Source of the DNA: Chitinophaga sp. 180180018-3
GTDB lineage: Bacteria > Bacteroidota > Bacteroidia > Chitinophagales > Chitinophagaceae
DNA length: 64,000 nucleotides
Assembly (NCBI RefSeq): GCF_037893185.1
Contig: NZ_CP140772.1
Location: 4,340,001 to 4,404,000, forward strand
Direction: 5' to 3'
A program made the translations under genes and the position numbers. Shown piece after piece: positions 16,716-26,837 of this stretch. Position 1 is the first letter of the stretch. Every line of letters begins with the position of its first letter. The notes beneath the pieces were generated by a model. It saw only the letters and a program-made list of their open reading frames with translations, was not told where the DNA came from and ran no database searches.

Positions 16716-17849
16716 TCATCTGAACAAATTTAAATTATCAGCCAGCACTCCAGTACGGTCAAAAAAATCTTTTGAATACGCAAACGCAGCATCTGATAAG
16801 TTGCGGTACTCCGTCTCACTCATATCAATACACTGTTGAAGCGTTTTTCGGATCTTCTCTTGCTTATCAAGCGGCAATACCCAACCAGCTTTATACTCTT
16901 CAAGATCCTGCCAGGGAGTCCGATCAGATATTAGCGTTGGACAACCCATTGAAAGCGCTTCATAAATAATATGACCGAAATTCTCCGTAGTAGTCATAAA
17001 ATAGAGGAAATGATATTTTTTAAGTACGTCATAAACATCTTCGTTCTTTACAGTTCCTTTGTAGGCGATAGCAATCCGCTTATTTTTAATTTTTTTTATT
17101 TCTTCTTTACATTTCTCCCAATAGGTAAGATCCTCTATAGGTCCATAGATATCAAATTCTATCTGCCCCTCCAAATCTTTCAACAGGCTTATTGAGTGAT
17201 GAATATTTTTAACTGGTACAATTCTCGACACGGAAACAAATTTTACATTCCCTATGAACTTATTTCTTTGGGGAGAAGTATCTATTGATAGTTTTCTGGG
17301 TAAATCTGAGGCTATCCTGACATTTCTATTATTGCCCAATACAATTGTAATGTCCTTCTTCTCAAACTCGGAAGACGCCTGAAACAACACATCTTTGTAT
17401 AACCCGGCCATCTTTGCTATACTTAAGAATAATATCTTTTTAAATCTTCTAAGTTTTAAAGCATGAGGAGAAAGCTCCCCTCTTGTAGCCAGGATAACAG
17501 GTACTGTAATCAATCTCAATCTTTTTAGCAGTAAGACCTTGATAGTAGACTGAAAATCAAAAAGGCCATTCAGGTAGATATAATCACATTTACTTTCTGA
17601 TATTATTTCTCTTAGCTTACGCAATTTCCATACTGATATATAAAATATCACATGTCCATTGAGGTTATTCCAGGCATCTGTTAAGATGTTTTTGTATTTT
17701 TCTGTTTCACCGAGGTCATGGTCGGAAGTGACGATTTTAAAACTATACTGTCCTTTTAGTTGATCAACTACATTTTCAATAGTTCTAAGTGGCCCGCCAC
17801 ATTTAAATCCCGGCAAATAGAATCTACAAAATACTAATACTGTTTTCAT
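16716..17849 (-). CDS. GT4-type glycosyltransferase
   Basis: A 377-aa cytoplasmic protein with two Rossmann-like halves. The N-terminus (VLVFCRFYLPGFKCGGPLRT) matches the family-4 pattern in which a GGP loop follows the first strand. The C-terminal donor-binding half has VSRIVPVKNIHHSI and the E-x7-E region TENFGHIIYEALSMGCPTLI. It should add one sugar from a nucleotide donor to the lipid-linked repeat unit; the sugar is unknown. It is the last gene of the polysaccharide cluster, with a 136-bp gap from the aminotransferase gene. Confidence 0.85.
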   Translation of the reverse strand: MKTVLVFCRFYLPGFKCGGPLRTIENVVDQLKGQYSFKIVTSDHDLGETEKYKNILTDAWNNLNGHVIFYISVWKLRKLREIISESKCDYIYLNGLFDFQSTIKVLLLKRLRLITVPVILATRGELSPHALKLRRFKKILFLSIAKMAGLYKDVLFQASSEFEKKDITIVLGNNRNVRIASDLPRKLSIDTSPQRNKFIGNVKFVSVSRIVPVKNIHHSISLLKDLEGQIEFDIYGPIEDLTYWEKCKEEIKKIKNKRIAIAYKGTVKNEDVYDVLKKYHFLYFMTTTENFGHIIYEALSMGCPTLISDRTPWQDLEEYKAGWVLPLDKQEKIRKTLQQCIDMSETEYRNLSDAAFAYSKDFFDRTGVLADNLNLFR

Positions 17850-17985
17850 TCTTTTCTGATTTATCAGATGCTACAATATAAAATATTTACTTATGATCGT
17901 CAGAAGCTGTTCATGCTACAATATTGATGCTCTTTAAATCACCAGCCGATACTTTGTTACGGCATACATATAGCACACTATAAGA

Positions 17986-19128
17986 TTATTTTCTATTATT
18001 CCACTGTTTTCTAATAACATCTACAACCAAATTCAATTCTTCTTCTTTAAGATTAGAGCCGCTGGGCAGGCATAAGCCATTTGCAAACAATTTTTCTGAA
18101 ATCCCATTCAAGAATGCAGGCGCTCCGGAAAATACCGGTTGCAGGTGCATAGGTTTCCATAAAGGTCTGGATTCTATTTTTTCTTTGGCTAAAGCAACAC
18201 GTATACTTTCCCTCGTAATGCCCTTGCTTTTCGCGGGCATGATCAATATTGTCGTGAGCCATCTGTTGCTATAACTTTCCGCTAGTTCTTGCAAAAAGGA
18301 AACACCAGGAAGATCGCTCAGTCGTTCATAATAATACTTAAAATTGGCTCTGCGTTGCCTAATACGGTCACCCAACACCTGCATTTGCCCACGCCCTATA
18401 CCTGCACAGATATTACTCATCCTGTAGTTATAACCAATATGGCTATGTTGATAATGTGGCGCCGGATCACGAGCCTGTGTTGCCAGGAACCTTGCCTTGT
18501 TTATTGTTTTAAAATCATTACCCACAAGAGCGCCTCCCCCACTTGTAGTAATAATTTTATTCCCATTAAAACTGAGTACCCCCAGCGTACCCCAAGCCCC
18601 ACAGGATTTCCCCTTGTATGTGGAACCCAGGGCCTCTGCTGCATCCTCAATAACAGGTATTTCATATTGCGAAGCAATTGCCAATATTTCATCCATTTTT
18701 GCCGGCATGCCATACAAATGCACGGGAATAATTGCTTTGGGTTTTTTCCCACGCTTTATACCATCCTTTATTGCCAGCTCCAATAGTGCAGTATCCAGGT
18801 TCCATGTATCTTTTTCGCTATCAACAAACACAGGAACAGCACCTTGATATATGATGGGGTATGCAGAAGCAGAAAAGGTCAGGCTTTGACAGATCACTTC
18901 ATCGCCTCTCTGAACATCGCATAAAATGAGAGCAAGATGCAACGCAGCCGTACCAGCAGATAGTGCCGCCACACACCTTACTTGGGTATAGTTAGCCAGA
19001 TCTTGCTCAAAACCATCAACATGAGGTCCTATAGGAGCCACCCAATTGTTTGCAAAGGCTTCACTTATAAAGTCTAGTTCCTTCCCGCCCATGTGAGGAG
19101 ATGATAACCATATTCTCTCATCATTCAT
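17986..19128 (-). CDS. DegT/DnrJ/EryC1/StrS-family sugar aminotransferase
   Basis: A 380-aa PLP enzyme of normal length. Visible hallmarks are LSAGTAALHLAL (phosphate-binding loop), GDEVICQSLTFSASA, VIEDAAEALGS (Asp contacting the pyridine nitrogen) and SFNGNKIITTSGGG with the Schiff-base Lys. Members of this family transaminate 4-keto or 3-keto nucleotide sugars. With CapD in the same cluster, the likely substrate is UDP-4-keto-6-deoxy-HexNAc, giving a 4-amino sugar as PglE does; that is inference. It lies 14 bp after the FemAB-like gene. Confidence 0.88.
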   Translation of the reverse strand: MNDERIWLSSPHMGGKELDFISEAFANNWVAPIGPHVDGFEQDLANYTQVRCVAALSAGTAALHLALILCDVQRGDEVICQSLTFSASAYPIIYQGAVPVFVDSEKDTWNLDTALLELAIKDGIKRGKKPKAIIPVHLYGMPAKMDEILAIASQYEIPVIEDAAEALGSTYKGKSCGAWGTLGVLSFNGNKIITTSGGGALVGNDFKTINKARFLATQARDPAPHYQHSHIGYNYRMSNICAGIGRGQMQVLGDRIRQRRANFKYYYERLSDLPGVSFLQELAESYSNRWLTTILIMPAKSKGITRESIRVALAKEKIESRPLWKPMHLQPVFSGAPAFLNGISEKLFANGLCLPSGSNLKEEELNLVVDVIRKQWNNRK

Positions 19129-19142
19129 ATTTTTGTTTTTTA

Positions 19143-20174
19143 TTAGCCTCGGTATAATGGGAAGTAATTTGTGTTCAACTTTCTTTCTCTTAAATTAATA
19201 GCTACTAATTCCTTATATTTTATATCATCCACTATTACACGCCAGACTTTATAGGTAAAATAAATATCTGAAAACCCCGATTTAAACCGATAAAGAGAGT
19301 CATCATTGCTGCCCCCAACTCCTCCTCCTAAGTGCAGGAACCGCAGTCCCATTTTTGTCCCCAGTAATCTTGCCTCATCCAGCACCAGCTTCATAGGTGT
19401 GGCCTTCATATATTGTTCCTTAGTACCTGCCAGATGGTATTGCATGATATTATTAGTAACTGTAAATACAGCTCCTGCCGTTAACTGATCTTCTTTATAC
19501 GCAAGCAACAAAAAAGCAGTGAAATCTTCCGCAGACAGAAATCGGTGAAAATACTCTCTACTAAAAAAATAATGCTCAATGGCGTTTACACGCTTCATTG
19601 TTTCTATATATATGTCTGCGAAGCTATCTACTTCCGTTTTTGAGTCCATCTTCTTTACGACATATCCTCCTTTCCTTAATTGATTGATTTCAGATTTATT
19701 AGATCTTCTATACCGTTGCCGCTGAATATCCAAAGGTAACGACAGATCAATCGCCACTGTTTTATTCAAAGAAATTATTTCACCGTACTGGCTCAATAAA
19801 AGGCATTGCTCAAACACCGGATGTAACCTCGAAAAGGCGGCGACAACCTTTCTGTCATACAAAAACTCAAGAAACTGCTGCTGAAAATAACTGATCAGTA
19901 CTGCAGACATATCTGCAATCGCTTTGCTTGCAACAGGACCTGGATATCCATAAACGGATGTACAATCAAAATAGACCGAACCGGCAATACTTCTTATGAC
20001 AATCGGGAATGCTATAAAATCGCCTTCTTCATTTTCTGTTACAAACAATAATGGCTCACCTGTATCTTCTATTGCATTGTAAGAATTACAATGATAAAAA
20101 TCATAGAACGCTGCTTTCTGTATAATTGCATTCCAATTCTTTTTGTTTGATACAGGAATTATGGTTGTTTTCAT
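19143..20174 (-). CDS. FemAB/GNAT-like acyltransferase
   Basis: A 343-aa soluble protein of the Acetyltransf_6/FemAB-like type: YDFYHCNSYNAI near the start, YRRSNKSEINQLRKGGYVV in the middle, and AYKEDQLTAGAVFTVTNNIM followed by QYHLAGTKEQYMKATPMKL in the second GNAT fold, then RFLHLGGGVGG. Such genes are common in Bacteroidota polysaccharide loci. It may acylate the amino sugar made by the adjacent aminotransferase, replacing a PglD-type enzyme; this is inferred only from the neighbours. Confidence 0.75.
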   Translation of the reverse strand: MKTTIIPVSNKKNWNAIIQKAAFYDFYHCNSYNAIEDTGEPLLFVTENEEGDFIAFPIVIRSIAGSVYFDCTSVYGYPGPVASKAIADMSAVLISYFQQQFLEFLYDRKVVAAFSRLHPVFEQCLLLSQYGEIISLNKTVAIDLSLPLDIQRQRYRRSNKSEINQLRKGGYVVKKMDSKTEVDSFADIYIETMKRVNAIEHYFFSREYFHRFLSAEDFTAFLLLAYKEDQLTAGAVFTVTNNIMQYHLAGTKEQYMKATPMKLVLDEARLLGTKMGLRFLHLGGGVGGSNDDSLYRFKSGFSDIYFTYKVWRVIVDDIKYKELVAINLRERKLNTNYFPLYRG

Positions 20175-20281
20175 CTCAAAACATTGTTAATAATGTTGAT
20201 GATATGATTGCTATTCTCTTTACTTTCCCTTATATCACAATGAATAAAAAACATCTCATATAAGATATTATTTAAACGTTT

Positions 20282-20932
20282 CTACTTCGAATAGTTGGCT
20301 CTCAGATCTTGCGTTATTCCAAGATCATCTACTTCATCTAAAGTTTGTCCGTGCACTACATCACTTCCCTTAAAGATCTTCGGCAAGGTGTTCCAGATAA
20401 TTACCATATCCAAGGCAAAGCTAAGCCTGGTTACATATATCACGTCCAGGTTAAACCGTTCGCTGAATTTCACTTTATTCCTGCCTTTTGTTTGTGCCAG
20501 GCCTGTAATTCCTGGTTTTACTTCATGCCTTCTTCTGTGATATTCATTATAAAAAGGTAAATACTCCGGCAATAATGGTCTGGGACCAACTATACTCATA
20601 TCACCTTTCAACACATTCAGTAGTTGTGGTATTTCATCCAGCGATGTTTCACGTAGAAACTTCCCGAACTTAGTCAGCCTTAGTGTATCTGACAATAACT
20701 GTCCCGATTCGTCTTTATTATCATTCATAGTTTTGAATTTGATAATAAGAAAAATCTTTTCCTTTTTTCCGGGTCGCTTTTGAAAAAAAAATACACCCCC
20801 TTTATTGATAATAAAAAGAATTAACACTATCGGAATAAAAACCGGCAATAAGATGATAAAACAAATGAGAGAGACGCAAAAATCCATCACAGGCTTAATG
20901 AGATCTTTATACACACTTTGTAGAGTTGTCAT
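20282..20932 (-). CDS. PglC/WbaP-type initiating sugar-phosphate transferase
   Basis: A 216-aa monotopic phosphoglycosyl transferase. It has one N-terminal hydrophobic helix (VSLICFIILLPVFIPIVLIL), then FFFQKRPGKKEKIF, FKTMND, the core TSLDEIPQLLNVLKGDMS followed by IVGPRPLL, and HEVKPGITGLAQ. It transfers a sugar 1-phosphate from a UDP-sugar to undecaprenyl phosphate at the inner membrane, starting the repeat unit. The Asp-Glu pair in LDEIPQ is the catalytic dyad of the family. Its gene stops 3 bp from the next upstream gene's end, so the two are co-transcribed. Confidence 0.9.
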   Translation of the reverse strand: MTTLQSVYKDLIKPVMDFCVSLICFIILLPVFIPIVLILFIINKGGVFFFQKRPGKKEKIFLIIKFKTMNDNKDESGQLLSDTLRLTKFGKFLRETSLDEIPQLLNVLKGDMSIVGPRPLLPEYLPFYNEYHRRRHEVKPGITGLAQTKGRNKVKFSERFNLDVIYVTRLSFALDMVIIWNTLPKIFKGSDVVHGQTLDEVDDLGITQDLRANYSK

Positions 20933-20935
20933 AAA

Positions 20936-22156
20936 TTAACGCTTATGCTGTACTACTTCGAATATCTTTTCAAACTTTTCCACACCTTTTTCTATTGACA
21001 ATTGATTATCATAAAACCTCCGCCCATTGTTTCCGAATTGCCGTAAAGTTACCGGCCCCATGCTCTTAAGGATCAAAGCTTTCTCTAACAAATCATTATG
21101 ATCTTCCGGTATAAAGACCAATCCCGCCTGCGCATTCTCTATCAATGCAGCTGCATCACCCTTTACTCCTGCAAGTATTGGTTTTCCAGCCAACAAATAA
21201 GCTTGTGTTTTACAAGGGACTGTTATTTCAAATAACCTATCTTCTAACAGATGAATAAGTAATACATCTGCGCAGGACAGATAAGATCCTATTATGCTGG
21301 CAGGAACCCGGTCAATAAAATGTATATTCTGCAAGCCTTTCTCCATTACCTGCGATTTTAATCTATTCACATCCACCCCACCACCCAATAGGATAAATTG
21401 CATATCATTTTCTTTGATTTCTCTCAGCTGTTCCGCACATTTCACAACCACATCCAATCCCTGTGCGAGCCCAATAGTACCGGCAAATAGTATAGTAAAT
21501 CTGTTTTTGAACAAGGATATTATTTCACGGTCTACTTCACCAGCCAATCCGATGGGATTACTCCAGTTATAGATCACATTTACCTTTGAAGATCTAACTC
21601 CTCTTGCTATCAGCAATTCCCTGAATCCATTGGACAACACTACAACATGGTCCACAGAACGATAACACATTTTCATAAAAATATCCACAGCTTTAAGAAC
21701 ATATTTATTGTTTACCATTCCTGTTACCTTCAACGTATCCGGCCATATATCCTGGATATCATATACCACCGGCACCTTTCTGAAGAGTTTTATCAGTATT
21801 GCAGGGATAGCTACAGTAGCGGGAGGATGATATACATAAAGTATATCCGCTTTTCTTGTTCTGAATATACCGATCAGGCTAGCAAAAAAAGCGAAGCTGA
21901 GATAATTGAAGATACGTTTTAAGCCTGATCGGTCATGGCTTGGGTAAAGTGCACACCGAAGTACTTCAAGATTGTCAATTATTTCACGGCTGAATAGCTT
22001 TATACTATAGCCTTTGTATACTTTCCCTCCCGGATAATTTGGAAATCCAGTCAAAACCTGAACGGTATGTCCCCTGCCTGCTAATACCCTGGCAAAGGTA
22101 AGCGCTTTCAGATCCGGTTCCGGATAGCACCACTGGCTTAAAATTAATATTCTCAT
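20936..22156 (-). CDS. WbuB-like GT4 glycosyltransferase (putative L-FucNAc transferase)
   Basis: A 406-aa protein. The start MRILILSQWCYPEPDLKA and the following TGFPNYPGGKVYKGY are characteristic of the WbuB group; VYDIQDIWPDTLKVTG and the donor-site region FAGTIGLAQGLDVVVKCAEQ are also seen. WbuB proteins transfer N-acetyl-L-fucosamine, and the three genes for UDP-L-FucNAc synthesis lie directly upstream, which supports that specificity. The final E-x7-E motif is replaced by the family's usual QAYLLAGKPILAGVKGDAA. Confidence 0.85.
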   Translation of the reverse strand: MRILILSQWCYPEPDLKALTFARVLAGRGHTVQVLTGFPNYPGGKVYKGYSIKLFSREIIDNLEVLRCALYPSHDRSGLKRIFNYLSFAFFASLIGIFRTRKADILYVYHPPATVAIPAILIKLFRKVPVVYDIQDIWPDTLKVTGMVNNKYVLKAVDIFMKMCYRSVDHVVVLSNGFRELLIARGVRSSKVNVIYNWSNPIGLAGEVDREIISLFKNRFTILFAGTIGLAQGLDVVVKCAEQLREIKENDMQFILLGGGVDVNRLKSQVMEKGLQNIHFIDRVPASIIGSYLSCADVLLIHLLEDRLFEITVPCKTQAYLLAGKPILAGVKGDAAALIENAQAGLVFIPEDHNDLLEKALILKSMGPVTLRQFGNNGRRFYDNQLSIEKGVEKFEKIFEVVQHKR

Positions 22157-22166
22157 ATACTAATAT

Positions 22167-23315
22167 TCATAAGTTGGTGGACCAAACTACTCTTTTTATA
22201 TAATCAGCATAAGATATAATAATACGTACTACTTTATCAGATACATTTGGTATCGAATAATCAGCAACTTCTTTAATGTTTCTGGTTTCCCGGCTCTGAT
22301 ACTGCAATTGTGCCAGACCTTGTAAAATCCTTTCCGAATTTAACCCCACCATCATTACAGACGCTTCTTCCATGGCTTCAGGTCTTTCGTGCGCTTCTCT
22401 TATGTTCAGTGCGGGGAAATTCAAAATCGAGGACTCTTCCGAGATGGTGCCACTATCAGACAACACAGCCTTCGCTTTCATTTGTAATGCAACATAATCA
22501 CTGAAACCAAATGGCTTCATTAACCTTACCAACGGGTTAAATTCTATCTGCCGTGCTGCTATCATTTTTCGGGTGCGTGGGTGTGCAGTAACGATAACCG
22601 GCAGTTCAAATGTATCAGCTATTTTATTAAGGGAGACAACGAGGTCATTAAAGTTTTTCTCTGAGTCGATATTTTCTTCCCGATGAGCGGAAATCACAAA
22701 ATACTTCTCTGGTTCCAACATTAATTCTTTCAGTACATCTGATTGTCTAACCTTAGGCATATAGTGATATAATACTTCAAACATAGGGCTTCCTATTTTT
22801 ATAATCCTATCCGGAGGCAGCCCTTCCCTCAATAAATATTCCCTCGCAATATCAGAATAGGTGAGATTGATATCGCTGGTATGATCCACAATCCTTCTGT
22901 TAGTTTCTTCTGGCACTCGCTGGTCAAAGCAACGGTTACCTGCTTCTATATGAAAGATGGGGATTTTACGTTTCTTAGCGGGAATAACACACAAACAACT
23001 ATTAGTATCGCCCAGTACCAGAAAGGCATCCGGGTTTTCCAGTTTTAGAAGAGGATCAATCCTAATCAGTATCTGACCGATAGTCTCTGCCACAGTTTTA
23101 CACGCCGCCCCCAGAAAGTAATCTGGCTTACGTAAGCCCAGGTCCTCAAAGAAAATCCCGTTCAATTCATAATCATAATTCTGTCCTGTATGTACCAGTA
23201 TATGGTCAATAGCATCCGATTCATCTAGTTTAGCCAATACTCTGGCGAGACGGATAACTTCCGGTCTGGTCCCCACAACCGTCAATACCTTTAGTTTTTT
23301 TATATTGGCAAGCAT
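22167..23315 (-). CDS. fnlC: UDP-N-acetyl-hexosamine 2-epimerase, FnlC/WbjD type
   Basis: A 382-aa non-hydrolysing 2-epimerase: VVGTRPEVIRLARVL, HTGQNYDYELN, FLVLGDTNSCL, HIEAGNRCFDQRVPEETNR and SAHREENIDSEKNF. In the UDP-L-FucNAc pathway this enzyme performs the last C2 epimerisation. The call of FnlC rather than WecB rests on the flanking fnlA and fnlB genes and on the EAGNRCFDQRVPEE form of the motif. Confidence 0.88.
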   Translation of the reverse strand: MLANIKKLKVLTVVGTRPEVIRLARVLAKLDESDAIDHILVHTGQNYDYELNGIFFEDLGLRKPDYFLGAACKTVAETIGQILIRIDPLLKLENPDAFLVLGDTNSCLCVIPAKKRKIPIFHIEAGNRCFDQRVPEETNRRIVDHTSDINLTYSDIAREYLLREGLPPDRIIKIGSPMFEVLYHYMPKVRQSDVLKELMLEPEKYFVISAHREENIDSEKNFNDLVVSLNKIADTFELPVIVTAHPRTRKMIAARQIEFNPLVRLMKPFGFSDYVALQMKAKAVLSDSGTISEESSILNFPALNIREAHERPEAMEEASVMMVGLNSERILQGLAQLQYQSRETRNIKEVADYSIPNVSDKVVRIIISYADYIKRVVWSTNL

Positions 23316-23341
23316 AAAAGATCTTTATCGTTAAATTAGCT

Positions 23342-24460
23342 TCAAACTATTTCAGGATATGTATCAGGATCTTTTGGATCAAAGTGCTCATTGATCCAGA
23401 AAACGGTATAAAGGTCGTCCTCTCCAATATTCTTGATACTATGCGTGTACCATACAGGCATATCTACATAAGAAGGTGTTTCACCATCCAGCTCAAAACT
23501 CAGCACCTCATCAGTATTATACTTTCTGAGTTGTATTAATGCTCTCCCTTTCATTACCAGGAAACGCTCTATTTTACGCGTGTGAAAATGATTTCCGCGG
23601 GTAATACCCTTATGTGTAGTTGAGAAGGAGACCTGCCCTCCTTGCTGGAGTTTGATCATTTCAACAAACGCTCCCCGGTTATCTGTATGTTGTTTAAGTC
23701 TGAAGGGAAAATAACTCTTATGATCAATATAACTGCGAAAGGTATTAAAAAGATGAACGCTAAACTTGTCCGGAAGCGAAGGAAAAAAGCCTTGTTTGAA
23801 ATACAATTCTCTATACACCTGTAATTTCTTCAGAACTTCTGATACATAGTAGTCACCCGTTGTCTGTACATTAAGATTCGAGATACTAATATTTTTACGG
23901 ATAACATCGATCATCAAATCCGCCAGTTCTTCTACGTAAACAAGTTGAAGAAAAGCATCTTTGTCTATTTGTGGTTCTTCATTATTACAGAGCTGATGGC
24001 AAAAAGTGGCTACTACCGAATTATAAAAAGGTCTTCCAAAGGGCCCGAACACATTCGGGATGATCATTCCTGTAAAAGGAGCCTGATGCTTATCCGACCA
24101 GACTCTCAACAACTCTCGTCCAGTTCGTTTTGACCTGCCATATAAATTATCTTGTTCTTCCTGTATCGAAGAAGAAAACAGGATATGCGGACAATGCCTG
24201 CAATCATCTAATGCATGAATTAATTGCTGTACAAGCAAGAGGTTAGTATCATGAATAATCATGGAATCAGGATGGCGATTTATGGCAGCCAGATGTACAA
24301 TGATATCACATTGTTTAACCCAGTCCGTTAGTACGGTCGAGCCCCAAAAGGATCTTTCAAATGGTACAAGTTCAAACTCATCCTTCAATAGGCTTATCTT
24401 ATTATATAAACAGGTACCAATAAATCCGTTTTTTCCAGTAATTCCAATTCTCTTCATCAC
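23342..24460 (-). CDS. fnlB: Bifunctional FnlB/CapF-type reductase-epimerase
   Basis: A 372-aa protein with an N-terminal short-chain dehydrogenase domain (GITGKNGFIGTCL; YGRSKRTGRELL with the YxxxK pair) and a C-terminal cupin domain from about residue 255 (GITRGNHFHTRKIERFLV with metal-binding His; MPVWYTHSIKNIG). CapF couples C3-epimerisation in the cupin domain to 4-keto reduction in the SDR domain in the synthesis of UDP-L-FucNAc. It lies between fnlC and fnlA. The ATG pair at the start (24460 and 24457) leaves the exact first residue open. Confidence 0.9.
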   Translation of the reverse strand: MMKRIGITGKNGFIGTCLYNKISLLKDEFELVPFERSFWGSTVLTDWVKQCDIIVHLAAINRHPDSMIIHDTNLLLVQQLIHALDDCRHCPHILFSSSIQEEQDNLYGRSKRTGRELLRVWSDKHQAPFTGMIIPNVFGPFGRPFYNSVVATFCHQLCNNEEPQIDKDAFLQLVYVEELADLMIDVIRKNISISNLNVQTTGDYYVSEVLKKLQVYRELYFKQGFFPSLPDKFSVHLFNTFRSYIDHKSYFPFRLKQHTDNRGAFVEMIKLQQGGQVSFSTTHKGITRGNHFHTRKIERFLVMKGRALIQLRKYNTDEVLSFELDGETPSYVDMPVWYTHSIKNIGEDDLYTVFWINEHFDPKDPDTYPEIV

Positions 24461-24649
24461 TTAGCATTTATTTTCCTGATCAATTTAAATGCAAAAAAAC
24501 TTGCACCGGTCAATATTCTTTCTAATCAAGCCAAAATGAAGGTCAAGAATAATGATCTGCCGCTGATGTTTCAGATCCCAGGTTAGAATATGCAACGAAT
24601 ATGGCATCCATCCTTTTAGCTCTGATAACATTATCATAATTTATGGGCA

Positions 24650-25675
24650 CTAACTGATCCATTCTTCTTTGTTTTTGTTCAATTCGGCTTGTACATAATC
24701 CAAGTTCAGCAACATCTCCCTAAGCTCGTCGTCATTTAACCTATAAGCATTGTGAGAGTTATAATCACGTGCTTCAGCAATTTTTCGTTCACCCTCAGAA
24801 AAATATTTAGCATAGTTCAGATCCCGGTCGTCCGCCGCAATACAATAATAACCTCCCAAGTCTGCAGCTTTGCCAAATTCTTCCCGTGTCAAAAGAGTTT
24901 CATATAACTTTTCCCCATGTCGGGTTCCGATGATTTTGATTTCATTCTTCGCTTTGAATATATCCAGTAACGCTTCTGCCACCTGTCGAATAGTCGCAGC
25001 CGGAGCTTTCTGTACAAAAATATCCCCAGGATTAGCATTTTCGTATGCAAAAAGCACTAGTTCTACAGCATTGTCCAAAGACATCATAAACCTGGTCATT
25101 TTGGGATCGGTAACAGTTAATGGTTTCCCCGCTTTGATCTGCGAAATAAACAGCGGAATTACAGATCCCCTACTCGCCATTACGTTACCATAACGCGTAC
25201 AAGTAATAAGTGGATGGCTACAGATACGAGCCTTGGATATCGCTATTTTTTCCATCATAGCTTTGGATATTCCCATTGCATTGATGGGATATACTGCCTT
25301 ATCCGTGCCTAAGCAAATTATCTTCTCTATTTGATGTTTAATCGCCGCCTCCAATACATTCTCTGTACCTAACACATTAGTCCTTATCGCTTCCATGGGA
25401 TAAAATTCACATGAAGGCACTTGTTTTAACGCCGCTGCATGAAAAACATAATCCACTTTATCCATTGCGCTATCGATACTTCTAAAATCGCGAACGTCTC
25501 CAATAAAAAACTTTACTTTATCATTATGCAGCATATTACGCATCTCGTCCTGTTTCTTTTCGTCTCGACTAAAGATCCTTATCTCTTTGATATCCGTATG
25601 CAGGAATCTCTTCAACACAGCATTCCCAAATGATCCTGTTCCTCCTGTAATTAATAGCGTTCCCCCTTTGAACAT
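24650..25675 (-). CDS. fnlA: UDP-GlcNAc 4,6-dehydratase/5-epimerase, FnlA/CapE type
   Basis: The start is placed at the ATG at 25675 (MFKGGTLLITGGTGSFGNAV), so that the Rossmann strand is near the N-terminus and the overlap with the upstream gene disappears; the open frame runs up to 25735. NAD(P)-binding motif GGTGSFG, LGTDKAVYPINAMGISKAMM with Met in place of the usual catalytic Tyr, as in the CapE/FlaA1 group, and GTRHGEKLYETLLTREEF. It performs the first step from UDP-GlcNAc toward UDP-L-FucNAc. At 341 aa the length is normal. A 189-bp gap separates it from fnlB. Confidence 0.92.
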   Translation of the reverse strand: MFKGGTLLITGGTGSFGNAVLKRFLHTDIKEIRIFSRDEKKQDEMRNMLHNDKVKFFIGDVRDFRSIDSAMDKVDYVFHAAALKQVPSCEFYPMEAIRTNVLGTENVLEAAIKHQIEKIICLGTDKAVYPINAMGISKAMMEKIAISKARICSHPLITCTRYGNVMASRGSVIPLFISQIKAGKPLTVTDPKMTRFMMSLDNAVELVLFAYENANPGDIFVQKAPAATIRQVAEALLDIFKAKNEIKIIGTRHGEKLYETLLTREEFGKAADLGGYYCIAADDRDLNYAKYFSEGERKIAEARDYNSHNAYRLNDDELREMLLNLDYVQAELNKNKEEWIS

Positions 25676-25698
25676 AACTGTTATTTTAAAGTCTATAT

Positions 25699-26814
25699 TT
25701 ACTGATTTACACATTGATTGTAAACGCCGATCCATTTCTCTATATTCTGGTCAATCGCATAATATTTCTCACAGAAACTATAGGCATTGTCCCTCATGTC
25801 ATTGTATCCATCTTGCTCCAGAGAAAGTATCGTATCTATAGCAGAAGCAAGCTCTTCTGGAATATTAGATACATGTAAGCCTATTTTGTTTTCCTCTAAT
25901 ATTCTCCACGGAGTATTCTTTGCCGCTATCACCGGAGTCCCCTGATTTAGCGCCTCCACAACCACGTTTCCAAAATTTTCAGTATGAGAAGGTAAGATCA
26001 GACAGTAGGAAGTTGAGTATAATATCGTTTTGTCTTCACCCGTTACATGGCCTACAAACTCGACTAAATGACCAATTCCCAATGTTGTGACAAGTTTCAC
26101 CAGAGAATTATAGTATAACTCCTCATTATGATCTTTATATGTACCTGCTATTTTCAGTTTAAAGCTTCTTTCATCCATTGTTGCAGATAACGCCACCGCT
26201 TGTATCAAGTTCTCAATTGCCTTAATTGGATGTATCCTGCCAACATATATTAATTGATTCTTAACAGGTAAGTTCAGTTGCTTCTCCAAATAAAAAAAGT
26301 TTGGAAATTCAACAACCTGAACATTTCCAAATAAAGCCTTTATTTCCAGCGTTTCTTTTGAAGAAGTTGCATGAAATATAACATTCTTTATATAGGGCTT
26401 TATAATTTTTAAAATCAGATTCTTTTTCCATTTTGCAAAAGCCAGCGCCTCAACAGAACATTCTCCCCTCGGGGACCAAATCAATTTTTCCTTGATTATA
26501 TAACAATATAATGCCGTCAGGAAAGAGGGATAATAGAACAAACTCGATATATGTATAATATTGTTCTTTTTTATATTTTCTATTGTCGCCATAAAAGCTT
26601 TCAAACCATTTGTATAGTATATAATCTTTCCAAAACTCTTATTCATCCACGTATTTGGTTGGATATTATGTTCCTTTTTAATCCCAATCATTGTTGTAAT
26701 AATCGTGACCTCTTGCTTTTTTTCAGACAATGCTTTTGAATGCCAATATAAAGCATTACTTGGCCCGCCATTCTCAGCAGGATAAAATGAACCTGCAGTA
26801 AGTAGAATATGCAT
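25699..26814 (-). CDS. GT4-type glycosyltransferase
   Basis: A 371-aa protein. N-terminus ILLTAGSFYPAENGGPSNAL, acceptor-side motif LIWSPRGECSVEALAFAKWK, donor-side YVGRIHPIKAIENLI, and the E-x7-E region HTENFGNVVVEALNQGTPVI. The SPRGE motif is shared with the family member at 16716-17849 (ATRGELSP), so the two may be distant paralogues. The sugar added is unknown. It lies 23 bp upstream of fnlA. Confidence 0.85.
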   Translation of the reverse strand: MHILLTAGSFYPAENGGPSNALYWHSKALSEKKQEVTIITTMIGIKKEHNIQPNTWMNKSFGKIIYYTNGLKAFMATIENIKKNNIIHISSLFYYPSFLTALYCYIIKEKLIWSPRGECSVEALAFAKWKKNLILKIIKPYIKNVIFHATSSKETLEIKALFGNVQVVEFPNFFYLEKQLNLPVKNQLIYVGRIHPIKAIENLIQAVALSATMDERSFKLKIAGTYKDHNEELYYNSLVKLVTTLGIGHLVEFVGHVTGEDKTILYSTSYCLILPSHTENFGNVVVEALNQGTPVIAAKNTPWRILEENKIGLHVSNIPEELASAIDTILSLEQDGYNDMRDNAYSFCEKYYAIDQNIEKWIGVYNQCVNQ

Positions 26815-26837
26815 TGCTTACTTAAGTTTATTTCTAG

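Noticed and set aside
25676..25735. Upstream extension of fnlA overlapping the preceding glycosyltransferase gene
   Set aside because: The family starts directly before the Rossmann strand; the ATG at 25675 removes the overlap.
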